Shown: positions 1-7,724 of the stretch, piece after piece
Numbering within the stretch: the first letter of the stretch is position 1
How the letters are laid out: each line of letters opens with the position of its first letter
Assembly (NCBI RefSeq): GCF_000758885.1
Contig: NZ_JRNB01000083.1
Location: 1-50,600 of the forward strand
Direction: 5' to 3'
DNA length: 50,600 bases
Origin: Peptostreptococcus sp. MV1
Lineage (GTDB): Bacteria; Bacillota; Clostridia; Peptostreptococcales; Peptostreptococcaceae
The notes under the pieces: model-generated
The model's input: the letters and a program-made list of their open reading frames with translations, nothing else
What the model was told of the DNA's origin: nothing
Databases searched by the model: none
Position numbers and translations under genes: made by a program

Positions 1-54
1 CGAACGGCACGCTCCGTGGTGTGAGAGGGAGGAGAAAGTCCTCCCTACTCGATT
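1..54 (+). mobile_element. 3' end of a group IIC intron (domains V and VI)
   Basis: The first 28 bases read as most of a group IIC domain V, with the element GTGGTGTGAGAGG recalled from the Oceanobacillus iheyensis group IIC intron. A perfect 7-bp hairpin follows (27-33 with 39-45, loop GAAAG), matching domain VI. The segment closes with CTACTCGATT, the usual 3' terminus of this class. The intron body, and any reverse transcriptase gene, would lie upstream of the window. The 3' exon starts near 55, only 47 bases before alaS. The identification is from recall of the consensus, not from a covariance search. Confidence 0.82.
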
Positions 55-101
55 GGGAGTCAGGTCCTGTAGGATAAAAATAATTTATTTGGAGGAAAGT
101 T

Positions 102-2738
102 ATGGAAAAGTTGGGATTAAACGAGATCAGAAGTAGGTTTACTAAGTTTTTTGAATCAAAGGAGCACTATATAGCAAAGTCACATTCTTTGATTCCTAGC
201 AATGACAAGTCTTTGTTGTTGATAAATTCAGGTATGGCGCCATTGAAAAACTATTTTTCAGGTGTAGAGATACCACCAAAGAACAGGATGTCAACAGTTC
301 AGAAGTGTATCAGAACAGGAGATATAGAAAATGTAGGTGTGACAGCTAGACACGCTACCTTCTTTGAGATGATGGGTAACTTCTCGTTCGGAAATTATTT
401 CAAGAAGGAAGCCATTACTTGGGCTTGGGAATTTATAACTGAGTGGCTTGAAATACCAGAAGAAAAAATTTGGGTGACAGTATATGAAAGTGATGATGAA
501 GCTTATGACCTATGGAAAAATATGATAGGCTTCCCTGAGGACAAGATTGTTAGGCTGGGCAAGGATGACAACTTCTGGGAAATAGGCCTAGGACCATGTG
601 GACCATGCTCAGAGATATACTTTGACAAGGGAGAAAAGTATGGTTGCGGTTGCGAAGATTGTAAGCCAGGTTGTGACTGTGATAGGTTCTTGGAATTCTG
701 GAACCTAGTATTTACTCAGTTTGATAGAAAAGAAGACGGTAGCTATGGAGAATTAGACCATAAGAATATAGATACTGGTATGGGTCTAGAAAGAATGGCC
801 TGTATAATGCAGGACGTGGATACTATATTTGAGGTTGACACTATAAAGTCTGTCTTGAATAAGGTATGTCAATTGGCAGGAATTACATACGGACAGGATG
901 CTAAGAAGGACAAGTCTGTAAGAATTATAACTGACCATATCAGGTCTGTGGCCTTTATGGTTGGAGATGGAATACTACCATCAAATGAAGGAAGGGGCTA
1001 CGTTCTTAGGAGACTATTGAGAAGGGCAGCTCGTCACGGTAGGCTATTGGCTATCAAGGGCAACTTCTTAAATGACATTGTGGATGTAGTATTTGAGACC
1101 TGTGGAGATGCATATCCAGAGCTAATAGAAAAGAAGGGCTATATCAAGAAGGTAATAGGTATAGAAGAAGAAAAGTTTGGTGAAACTCTTGAGCAGGGTC
1201 TAGAAATCTTGAAGTCATACACTGAAGAGTTAGTAGCCGCTGGTGGAGATACGATCTCAGGTAAGCAGGCCTTCAAGCTTTATGATACATTTGGTTTCCC
1301 TCTAGACCTTACTATGGAAATACTAGAAGACGAAGGTCTAAAGGCAGATACTCAAGGTTTTGAAATAGAAATGCAGGCCCAGAAGGATAGGGCTAGGGCA
1401 GCTAGAGGTAACAGGGAAGGCGATGCTTGGAAGGAAGACCCTCTAACATCATTAGAAGATGCTAGCTCAAGCTTTGAAGGTTACCATGACCTAGTTAAGA
1501 CTTCAAAAATAAAGGCAATGGTAGTTGACAATGCCTTGGCCGATTCTATAGAAGAGGGAATAGAGGCAGCCATAATCCTAGACCAAACTAGTTTCTATCC
1601 AAACGGCGGTGGCCAGGTTGGCGACAAGGGGCAGATAGCAAGTGATAGGGGATTATTTGAAGTAGAGGATACTGTAAAAGGGGCTAACGGAAGCATCAAG
1701 CACATTGGTAGGCTTGTCAGTGGAGCATTTAGCCTAGGTGACCAGGTAGAGACAAGGGTAGACAAGTCCCTAAGAATGGATGCCGCTAGAAATCATACAG
1801 CTACCCACCTACTACACAAGGCCCTAAAGGAAGTCCTTGGAGACCATGTAAATCAGGCGGGTTCATTGGTTGAGCCGGATAGGTTAAGGTTTGATATAAC
1901 GCACTTTGAGGCTATGACCAAGGAAGAAATTGCCAGGGTAGAGGCTATGGTAAATGAATTTATCCTAGAATCTCACCCAGTTACTGCTCAAATTATGAAT
2001 ATAAATGAAGCTAAGTCTATGGGAGCTATGGCCCTATTTGGAGAAAAGTACGGTGAAGAAGTAAGGGTAGTAAAGATGGGTGATTGTTCAGTAGAATTAT
2101 GTGGAGGTACCCACCTAGATAATACTGCCCAGGTAGGTATGTTCAAAATCTTATCAGAAGGTGGAGTTGCTGCTGGCGTTAGAAGGATTGAAGCTATAAC
2201 AGGCAGGGCTGTATACCACTACTTACTTGCAAAAGATTCGCTAATTGCCAACATTAGTGATATAATGAAGACAAGGGAAGATAACCTAGTTGTTAGGGCT
2301 ACTTCAATAGTTGATGAAAACAAGCAGCTAGAGAAGGAAGTACATGATCTAAAATCTAAGATGAGTATGCAAAATGCTGGTAATGCTCTAGATGATAGTA
2401 TAGATGTAAATGGAGTCAAGCTTCTAACAGCAAAATACGAAGATATGGATATGGATACCCTAAGAGAGGTGGCAGACAACCTAAGAGATAAGTTGGGTAC
2501 AAGTGTTGTAGTCCTAGCAAATGTAGCTGGTGATAAAATCAACTTTGTAGCAACAGCTAGTAAGGATGCTATTGAGAAGGGTGCCCATGCCGGCAATATA
2601 GTAAGAGAGGTTGCCAAAATCGCTGGAGGTAAGGGCGGTGGTAGACCTAATATGGCCCAGGCCGGCGGAAGTGACAAGACTATGGTAGACCAGGCTCTAG
2701 CAAGTGCCCATAAGGTGGTTGAGTCACAGATTAAATAG
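102..2738 (+). CDS. alaS: alanine--tRNA ligase
   Basis: Alanyl-tRNA synthetase charges tRNA-Ala with alanine and hydrolyses mischarged Ser/Gly-tRNA-Ala in the cytoplasm. The 878-residue length is normal. The N-terminal class II catalytic core carries the typical clostridial Cys-rich insert (C182, C184, C187, C191, C193). The editing domain shows H565-x3-H569 and C667-x3-H671, the zinc site. A glycine-rich DHHA1/C-Ala segment (GGKGGGRPNMAQAGG) lies near the C terminus. The ATG at 102 has GGAGG at 91-95. No T-box is visible in the 47 bases between the intron end and the start. ireB follows after 17 bases, so the two are probably cotranscribed. Confidence 0.98.
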   Translation: MEKLGLNEIRSRFTKFFESKEHYIAKSHSLIPSNDKSLLLINSGMAPLKNYFSGVEIPPKNRMSTVQKCIRTGDIENVGVTARHATFFEMMGNFSFGNYFKKEAITWAWEFITEWLEIPEEKIWVTVYESDDEAYDLWKNMIGFPEDKIVRLGKDDNFWEIGLGPCGPCSEIYFDKGEKYGCGCEDCKPGCDCDRFLEFWNLVFTQFDRKEDGSYGELDHKNIDTGMGLERMACIMQDVDTIFEVDTIKSVLNKVCQLAGITYGQDAKKDKSVRIITDHIRSVAFMVGDGILPSNEGRGYVLRRLLRRAARHGRLLAIKGNFLNDIVDVVFETCGDAYPELIEKKGYIKKVIGIEEEKFGETLEQGLEILKSYTEELVAAGGDTISGKQAFKLYDTFGFPLDLTMEILEDEGLKADTQGFEIEMQAQKDRARAARGNREGDAWKEDPLTSLEDASSSFEGYHDLVKTSKIKAMVVDNALADSIEEGIEAAIILDQTSFYPNGGGQVGDKGQIASDRGLFEVEDTVKGANGSIKHIGRLVSGAFSLGDQVETRVDKSLRMDAARNHTATHLLHKALKEVLGDHVNQAGSLVEPDRLRFDITHFEAMTKEEIARVEAMVNEFILESHPVTAQIMNINEAKSMGAMALFGEKYGEEVRVVKMGDCSVELCGGTHLDNTAQVGMFKILSEGGVAAGVRRIEAITGRAVYHYLLAKDSLIANISDIMKTREDNLVVRATSIVDENKQLEKEVHDLKSKMSMQNAGNALDDSIDVNGVKLLTAKYEDMDMDTLREVADNLRDKLGTSVVVLANVAGDKINFVATASKDAIEKGAHAGNIVREVAKIAGGKGGGRPNMAQAGGSDKTMVDQALASAHKVVESQIK

Positions 2739-2755
2739 TAGCAAGGAGGTTACTT

Positions 2756-3016
2756 ATGGAAAAAAATTTAGAATACACAGTGAAATTTGAAACCTTGAAT
2801 CAGGACAAGATGACTGTAGCCCAGACTATAGAGTATGTATATGACGCTCTAATAGAAAAGGGATACAACCCAGTCAACCAGATAATAGGATACATCCTAT
2901 CAGGTGATTCAAGTTACATTACTAGCTACAAGAATGCCAGAGCCGCTATCAAGAGGTTCGAAAGAGATGAAATTCTAGAAGAAGTAATAACTAAATATTT
3001 GCATATAGAGGAGTAA
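2756..3016 (+). CDS. ireB: IreB family regulatory phosphoprotein
   Basis: This 86-residue protein matches the IreB/YrzL (DUF965) family in length and content: the start MEKNLEYTVKF, the core YNPVNQIIGYILSGDSSYIT and a closing charged helix. In Enterococcus faecalis IreB is phosphorylated on threonines by the PASTA kinase IreK and restrains cephalosporin resistance. That role is family knowledge; here only the sequence and position are seen. AAGGAGG precedes the ATG. It lies between alaS and a membrane protein gene, and the alaS-ireB-ruvX neighbourhood is a common Firmicute arrangement. Confidence 0.93.
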   Translation: MEKNLEYTVKFETLNQDKMTVAQTIEYVYDALIEKGYNPVNQIIGYILSGDSSYITSYKNARAAIKRFERDEILEEVITKYLHIEE

Positions 3017-3023
3017 GAGTTAT

Positions 3024-5303
3024 ATGTTTAAGAAAAGTTTGGCCTTGATAGTTTGCCTAGTCATGGTTTTTGGACTAGTAGGTCCTGGACTTGCTGAAGC
3101 TTCCCAAAAAGAGGAATCAGTATTTGCTACTGAGCGGGCAATGACTAGGGGAGAAATTGATCCAAAGGCCGATAACAATACTGCCAAGAACAAGGGCAAG
3201 GTAATACTTATTGACTTGAATAGGACAAATTACGAAAACCTAAAAAATATAAAGTTTTTAGCTGGCAGGTTAGAAAAGAGTGGCTACCTAGGTATGATGA
3301 ATATCAGGGGTGACAAGGGCTACGATGACAGAAGAAACTATGCTAGTATGGGTGCAACAGGTAGGGTTAATATCCTGCCTGATACACCTGTGAACTTTAG
3401 CCAGTTTGAGGGCAAAAACCTATACAGGTATGCTACAAGTCAATCTCCTAAGAAGATAAATATGCTGGGGGTAAATAACGTAGACCAGTACAACCAGACC
3501 AAGGGTGAATTCAAGTCAAAATTGGCTTATCTAGGAGATACACTAGTCTCTAACGGAAAAAAGGTGGCTGTTCTAGGCAATAGCGACTATATTGATATGA
3601 ACACAGGTCAAGAAATAAGAAATAGGGACTTTGCCCTTATGGTTATGGACAGCAGGGGTAGGATTGCCGACGGAAATGTAGACCTTATAAACAAAAAGGA
3701 CCAGACCTTCCCCTTTGGTATATCTACTGACTACGATAGGTTGAAGAAAGACACTCAAAACTACTACAAAAAGTCGGATTTTTTGATGGTAAACCTAGGT
3801 GATACCTATAGACTAGATGAGTACAAGGTCAACCTGAACAAGAAGACCTATACTAGGATGAAGTACAGGATATACAAGCCTATTAGTAATTACTTGGAAT
3901 ATGTCTTTGATATGGCTGGCCCAAATGACACAATATATATAATGGGTTCATTTCCTAGCAATTTAGACTATGCCAACAACAGGAGATTGGCTCCCCTAAT
4001 TAGGTTTGATATGTCTGAATCTAGTAAGGGGCTACTCATGTCATCTACTACTAGAAGAAAGGGTATTTTTGCAAATTTAGACCTGGGTGTAGATATATTA
4101 AATAGGTTCGGCCTAAAGAACCCTGAAATGGTAGGGCGTGTCCTAACAAACAAGCCTATGGACAATAGGGATGACTATATGGCCAAGGAGTACAAGAAAA
4201 TTATAGCTATATCATCTATTAGGATGTCTATCATAAACATATATGTAGCTGTAATATCAATATCTTGGATACTAGGGGCCCTTGCCCTATGGCAGAGGGA
4301 CAAGCTGCCTAAGAAGCACAAAAAGAAGATACTAAACTTCCTAAAGGAAATGGTTAAGTTGGGTCTAATAATGCCACTAGCCTTCCTGTCAGCCCCAATA
4401 TTAAGGCCAGGTAGCCAGGTGCAGATTGCCCTAGCCATAGTATTTATGACTGTCTTACTGTATATACTAGGCAGTAAGATTTTTAAGGGTGATGACTTGA
4501 AACAGGTCGGTTTTTATTCTATCCTCATGATACTTTTGATAGTTATAGACTCTGTAATATCAACACCTTTGATGCAGAGTAATATAATGAGCTATGACCC
4601 TATGATAGGAGCTAGGTATTACGGGGTAGGAAATGAGTACGAAGGGGCGACTATAGGTAGTGCAATATTGGGTCTTGCCATATTGCTTGAGTATAAAAAG
4701 ATACCTAAAGCTTGGGTGGCTATCTTCTTATTTATCGTTTTGATTACATCAGCCTATCCGAGTATGGGGGCCAATGTAGGTGGGGCCATTTCAGAATCAA
4801 TAGCCTATATAGCCTTTGTATTAATGATATTTGGTGTGAAAATAGACTTCAAAAAGTCTATCCTAGTTGTACTTGTTTCTGGTTTAATTGTAGTAGTCTT
4901 TGCCGCAGCTGATATAATGTTGGGGTTAGGTTCTCACCTTGGTAACTTTATAAGACAGGTGCTAGCAAATGGTCCAATGGAGATATTTACAGTATTTGCT
5001 AGAAAAATTGATATGAATATACAGTTGGCCCAGACAACAGTATGGGTAAATATCCTATTGATAGGTTTATTAATACTAGGATTTACAATCTTTAGACCAA
5101 ATAGGAACTTCTCCTATATGAAGGAGAGCCACAAGATAGTCTATGATGGATATCTAGCAATAGTTGTCGGTTGCCTAGTCACTTTATTGGTGAATGACTC
5201 AGGTATAATAGCAGCGGCTACAGATTCGATTTATTTGTTGATACCTATCATAATAATATTGATAAACAAATTCAATCAAAAAGAAGACAAGTATATTAAT
5301 TAG
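3024..5303 (+). CDS. membrane protein with extracytoplasmic AlkP-like domain
   Basis: A 759-residue protein of unknown function. It opens with a signal peptide (residues 1-26, ending GLAEAS). An outside domain of about 365 residues follows, then some ten or eleven membrane segments from about 395 to 750. The outside domain has patterns I associate with alkaline-phosphatase-fold proteins of Firmicutes: KVILIDLNRT near 45, GMMNIRG with YASMGATGR near 90-115, VNLGDT near 255, and SSTTRRKGIFANLDLGVDIL near 340. The membrane part has ARYYGVGNEYEGATIGS. The usual metal ligands are not obvious, so activity is uncertain. It sits 7 bases after ireB and 17 before ruvX, and its ribosome binding site GAGGAG overlaps the end of ireB. 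An envelope phospho-group transfer role is only a guess. Confidence 0.75.
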   Translation: MFKKSLALIVCLVMVFGLVGPGLAEASQKEESVFATERAMTRGEIDPKADNNTAKNKGKVILIDLNRTNYENLKNIKFLAGRLEKSGYLGMMNIRGDKGYDDRRNYASMGATGRVNILPDTPVNFSQFEGKNLYRYATSQSPKKINMLGVNNVDQYNQTKGEFKSKLAYLGDTLVSNGKKVAVLGNSDYIDMNTGQEIRNRDFALMVMDSRGRIADGNVDLINKKDQTFPFGISTDYDRLKKDTQNYYKKSDFLMVNLGDTYRLDEYKVNLNKKTYTRMKYRIYKPISNYLEYVFDMAGPNDTIYIMGSFPSNLDYANNRRLAPLIRFDMSESSKGLLMSSTTRRKGIFANLDLGVDILNRFGLKNPEMVGRVLTNKPMDNRDDYMAKEYKKIIAISSIRMSIINIYVAVISISWILGALALWQRDKLPKKHKKKILNFLKEMVKLGLIMPLAFLSAPILRPGSQVQIALAIVFMTVLLYILGSKIFKGDDLKQVGFYSILMILLIVIDSVISTPLMQSNIMSYDPMIGARYYGVGNEYEGATIGSAILGLAILLEYKKIPKAWVAIFLFIVLITSAYPSMGANVGGAISESIAYIAFVLMIFGVKIDFKKSILVVLVSGLIVVVFAAADIMLGLGSHLGNFIRQVLANGPMEIFTVFARKIDMNIQLAQTTVWVNILLIGLLILGFTIFRPNRNFSYMKESHKIVYDGYLAIVVGCLVTLLVNDSGIIAAATDSIYLLIPIIIILINKFNQKEDKYIN

Positions 5304-5320
5304 GATAAGTAGGTGTAGAT

Positions 5321-5737
5321 GTGTTAAGTGGAAGAATAATGGGGCTTGATATTGGCGACAATACTATAGGTGTCGCTGTCAGTGACCTGATGGGTATGAC
5401 TGCCCAGGGTGTCACTACGATCAAGAGGTCCAGCAAAAAAAAGGATATAGAAGCCTTAAGGCAAATAATAGAGGAAAGACAGGTAAACCTGATAGTATCA
5501 GGTTTGCCTAAGAATATGAATGGGACTATCGGTCCCCAGGCAGAGAAGGTTATGAAGTTTTGTGACCTTATGAAAGACGAATTAGGTCTGGAAATCAAGT
5601 TCTGGGATGAGAGACTGACAACTGTATCAGCAGAAAGGATGCTGATAGAGGGAGATGTCCGCAGAAAAAATAGAAAAAAGGTCATAGATAAGCTGGCAGC
5701 TGTCTTAATCTTGCAAGGTTATCTTGATTCAATTTAA
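5321..5737 (+). CDS. ruvX: RuvX/YqgF family nuclease (Holliday junction resolvase-like)
   Basis: A 138-residue RNase H-fold protein of the YqgF/RuvX family, which acts in Holliday junction resolution or pre-16S rRNA processing. Visible motifs are [15 protein letters not shown] with the first catalytic Asp at about 10, the strand [28 protein letters not shown], and the C-terminal helix with [10 protein letters not shown] carrying the last acidic residue. The start is a GTG with only a weak upstream AGGTG. The internal ATG at 5339 would delete the first strand, so the GTG is preferred. It closes the alaS-ireB operon, and an AT-rich terminator follows directly. Confidence 0.93.
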   Translation: MLSGRIMGLDIGDNTIGVAVSDLMGMTAQGVTTIKRSSKKKDIEALRQIIEERQVNLIVSGLPKNMNGTIGPQAEKVMKFCDLMKDELGLEIKFWDERLTTVSAERMLIEGDVRRKNRKKVIDKLAAVLILQGYLDSI

Positions 5738-5749
5738 TTTCGCTTAAAG

Positions 5750-5784
5750 TGTCAATAGAAAACATTTTTCTATTGACATTTTTT
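5750..5784 (+). terminator. Rho-independent terminator after ruvX
   Basis: A perfect 13-bp inverted repeat (5750-5762 with 5766-5778, three-base loop) is followed by six T. The stem is AT-rich, so termination may be partial. The descending arm ends in TTGACA, which is also the -35 box of the fur promoter. Confidence 0.75.
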
Positions 5785-5801
5785 GAGAATTGATATACTA
5801 T
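5773..5801 (+). promoter_or_regulatory. promoter of fur
   Basis: TTGACA at 5773-5778 is separated by 17 bases from TACTAT at 5796-5801; an overlapping TATACT at 5794 gives 15. This places the transcript start about 35 bases before the fur ATG. The -35 box lies inside the terminator stem of the preceding operon. Confidence 0.65.
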
Positions 5802-5841
5802 TAATGTAAGAAAGTTATCAATTGAAAAGGACGGCGATAAA

Positions 5842-6291
5842 ATGGAAAATAACAACACAATGGAATTACTAAAAGAAAAATTAAAGGCAACAGGTTTTAA
5901 GATTACACCACAGAGAAGGGCTATAATCGAAGTATTGATAAACAATGAAAGCTCACATATGAGTAGTGAAGAGATATACGACAAGGTTCGTGTGAACTGC
6001 CCAGAAATAGGTCTAGCTACAGTTTATAGAACTATGCAGTTACTTGATGAGATTAATGGTATATCCAAGTTGAACCTAGATGACGGTTGTATCAGGTATG
6101 AAATAAACGTTGAAGGCGAGGATACACATCATCACCATCACTTGATTTGTAGAGAATGTGGCGCTATCATAGAGGTTAAGGAAGACCTATTGGATTCTAT
6201 AGAGGCTACTGTGGAAAATAACTACAATTTCCAGATAAAGGACCACGACCTAAAGTTCTATGGACTTTGTAGCAATTGTAAGGATAAATAG
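5842..6291 (+). CDS. fur: Fur family metal-responsive repressor
   Basis: A 149-residue Fur-family regulator. The N-terminal winged helix is typical (KITPQRRAIIEVL near 20-32, LATVYRTMQLLDE near 58-70). The metal-binding part has five consecutive histidines (H96-H100) and the structural zinc cysteines C103-x2-C106 and C143-x2-C146. Fur represses iron uptake and Zur and PerR are close relatives; the sequence favours Fur, but Fe, Zn or peroxide sensing cannot be settled by eye. The ATG follows AAAGGACGG. The gene has its own promoter and ends at a terminator shared with the convergent pfoR-like gene. Confidence 0.9.
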   Translation: MENNNTMELLKEKLKATGFKITPQRRAIIEVLINNESSHMSSEEIYDKVRVNCPEIGLATVYRTMQLLDEINGISKLNLDDGCIRYEINVEGEDTHHHHHLICRECGAIIEVKEDLLDSIEATVENNYNFQIKDHDLKFYGLCSNCKDK

Positions 6292-6365
6292 TTGTCAGTA
6301 GAAAGTGATTATATTAGAAAATCAGATTTGAATGAAATTTAATATTAACAAGAAACTCAATAAAT

Positions 6366-6422
6366 AAAAAAGCCCATGACATTGGTAGGTAAGTTTTAAC
6401 CTCCGATAGTCATGGTTTTTTT
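6366..6422. terminator. bidirectional terminator between fur and the pfoR-like gene
   Basis: CCATGAC (6374-6380) pairs with GTCATGG (6409-6415). The stem is flanked by an A-run on the left and a T-run on the right, so it can end both convergent transcripts. Confidence 0.8.
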
Positions 6423-6436
6423 ATAGGATTAATATT

Positions 6437-7519
6437 TTATAGGTCTAATTTATAGTCTTCGTCCTTGATAAGGCCACGTTTTTTCATTATATTTGCCACT
6501 AGAAGTGACAATGTAGCAGGCAGTACAACATGTAGAAGTATGATTATAATTAGTAGGTGAAGCTTGTTCATCTGACCAGACATAGTCTGCCATGTCATCA
6601 ACTGACCTACTAGTCCTGATGTTCCCATACCACCACCAGCAGGATTGTTCTGCATTTTAAATACTAGGGTAGCAAGAGGTCCCAAGATAGCGCTGGCCAC
6701 AATTGGTGGCAACCATATAATAGGTTTTCTCATTATATTTGGTACCTGTAGCATGGATGTACCCAAGCCCTGGGCCAAGAGTCCATTCCAGCCATTGGAC
6801 TTGAAACTAATAACAGCAAAGCCTATCATCTGGGCTGAGCAACCAACTGTTGCGGCACCTGCTGCCAGACCAGAAAGAGATAGGATTATTGAAAGGGCTG
6901 CAGAACTAATAGGAAGTGTCAAGATGATACCCATCAGGACAGATACTGCTATACCCATTAAGAATGGCTGTAGCTCTGTTGATACACGTATAAATTCTCC
7001 CAGACTTGCCATGGCCATAGCCAGGTAAGGTCCTACAAAATAGGCTACCATGCCACCTGTAAGGATTGTTACCAGTGGTGTGATGATAATATCTACATTG
7101 GTCTTGCCGGATACTAGACGACCGATTTCAGCGCTGACTACAACGGCTATAAAGGCACCTAGAGGGTCTCCTGCACCGGGTAGGATCAGTTGCATCTTGT
7201 CACTAAGTAGAAGCCCATTTGAAAAGGATCCTCCAAAGGCACCCAAAAGTCCTGTCACACTAGATGCTAGAATAACCAGCTTAGGTGATTTCAAGGCATG
7301 GGCTACACCTATACCTATGACTGGCCCAGTTAAAGACATGGCTACTACAGCTACTGTGAGTAGGAATGTAGCTATGCCACCTGTAAAGATACCGCTGATC
7401 TGCTTAATAATAAGTCCGATAATAAGAGTTGAAAACAAGCCCAAGGCCATACCGTTTAGGCCCTGTATCAGGTATCTATCGAATAATCTCCAGGCCAAAG
7501 AATCTTTGTTTTTTGACAT
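6437..7519 (-). CDS. PfoR-like PTS EIIC-type membrane protein
   Basis: A 360-residue, strongly hydrophobic protein with about nine or ten membrane segments. It resembles the PTS_EIIC_2/PfoR family (COG3641), which is named after a regulator of perfringolysin O in Clostridium perfringens but is probably a transporter of unknown substrate. Glycine-rich turns such as LLGAFGGSFSNG, PGAGDPLGAFIA and NNPAGGGMGTSG are seen. No EIIA or EIIB domain and no PTS partner gene is nearby. The ATG has GGAGG seven bases upstream. It stands alone, convergent with fur and divergent from the oligoendopeptidase. Confidence 0.82.
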   Translation of the reverse strand: MSKNKDSLAWRLFDRYLIQGLNGMALGLFSTLIIGLIIKQISGIFTGGIATFLLTVAVVAMSLTGPVIGIGVAHALKSPKLVILASSVTGLLGAFGGSFSNGLLLSDKMQLILPGAGDPLGAFIAVVVSAEIGRLVSGKTNVDIIITPLVTILTGGMVAYFVGPYLAMAMASLGEFIRVSTELQPFLMGIAVSVLMGIILTLPISSAALSIILSLSGLAAGAATVGCSAQMIGFAVISFKSNGWNGLLAQGLGTSMLQVPNIMRKPIIWLPPIVASAILGPLATLVFKMQNNPAGGGMGTSGLVGQLMTWQTMSGQMNKLHLLIIIILLHVVLPATLSLLVANIMKKRGLIKDEDYKLDL

Positions 7520-7648
7520 ATTAATTTACCTCCGATAATTTAGTAATATTTATGAAAATACAATGTATATTAGTGTATATACACATATATATTATATATT
7601 GGATTAACCTCAAAAGCAAGAATTAGATAGGACAAAATAGGGACATAT

Positions 7649-7681
7649 AGGAGGGGTGTGTTGAGTTTATTTAATTTTTAA
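7649..7681 (+). other. strong ribosome binding site with a 6-7 codon mini-ORF
   Basis: AGGAGGGG (7649-7656) is followed by GTG-TTG and an ORF of six or seven codons ending at TAA 7679-7681. It is out of frame with the peptidase gene, whose start lies 43 bases on and has a weaker GGAG. It may be a leader peptide or a chance match. Confidence 0.35.
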
Positions 7682-7724
7682 TATATAATTTATCTTGAGA
7701 ATTTTAAATGAATGGAGTTTTTAT

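Noticed and set aside
55-101. T-box leader for alaS
   Set aside because: No AGGGTGG-type antiterminator or terminator is present between the intron end and the start codon.
2219-2677. 152-codon open frame on the minus strand inside alaS
   Set aside because: It lies wholly within a certain gene, has no ribosome binding site and reads as the low-complexity Ser/Leu/Ile antisense of coding sequence. Similar shadows occur in most genes here.
4712-4912. 66-codon plus-strand frame inside the AlkP-like membrane protein
   Set aside because: An out-of-frame overlap within a continuous gene; it does not extend past it and gives no sign of a frameshift.
5750-5778. Fur box upstream of fur
   Set aside because: The inverted repeat is explained as a terminator stem and does not match the GATAATGATAATCATTATC pattern.
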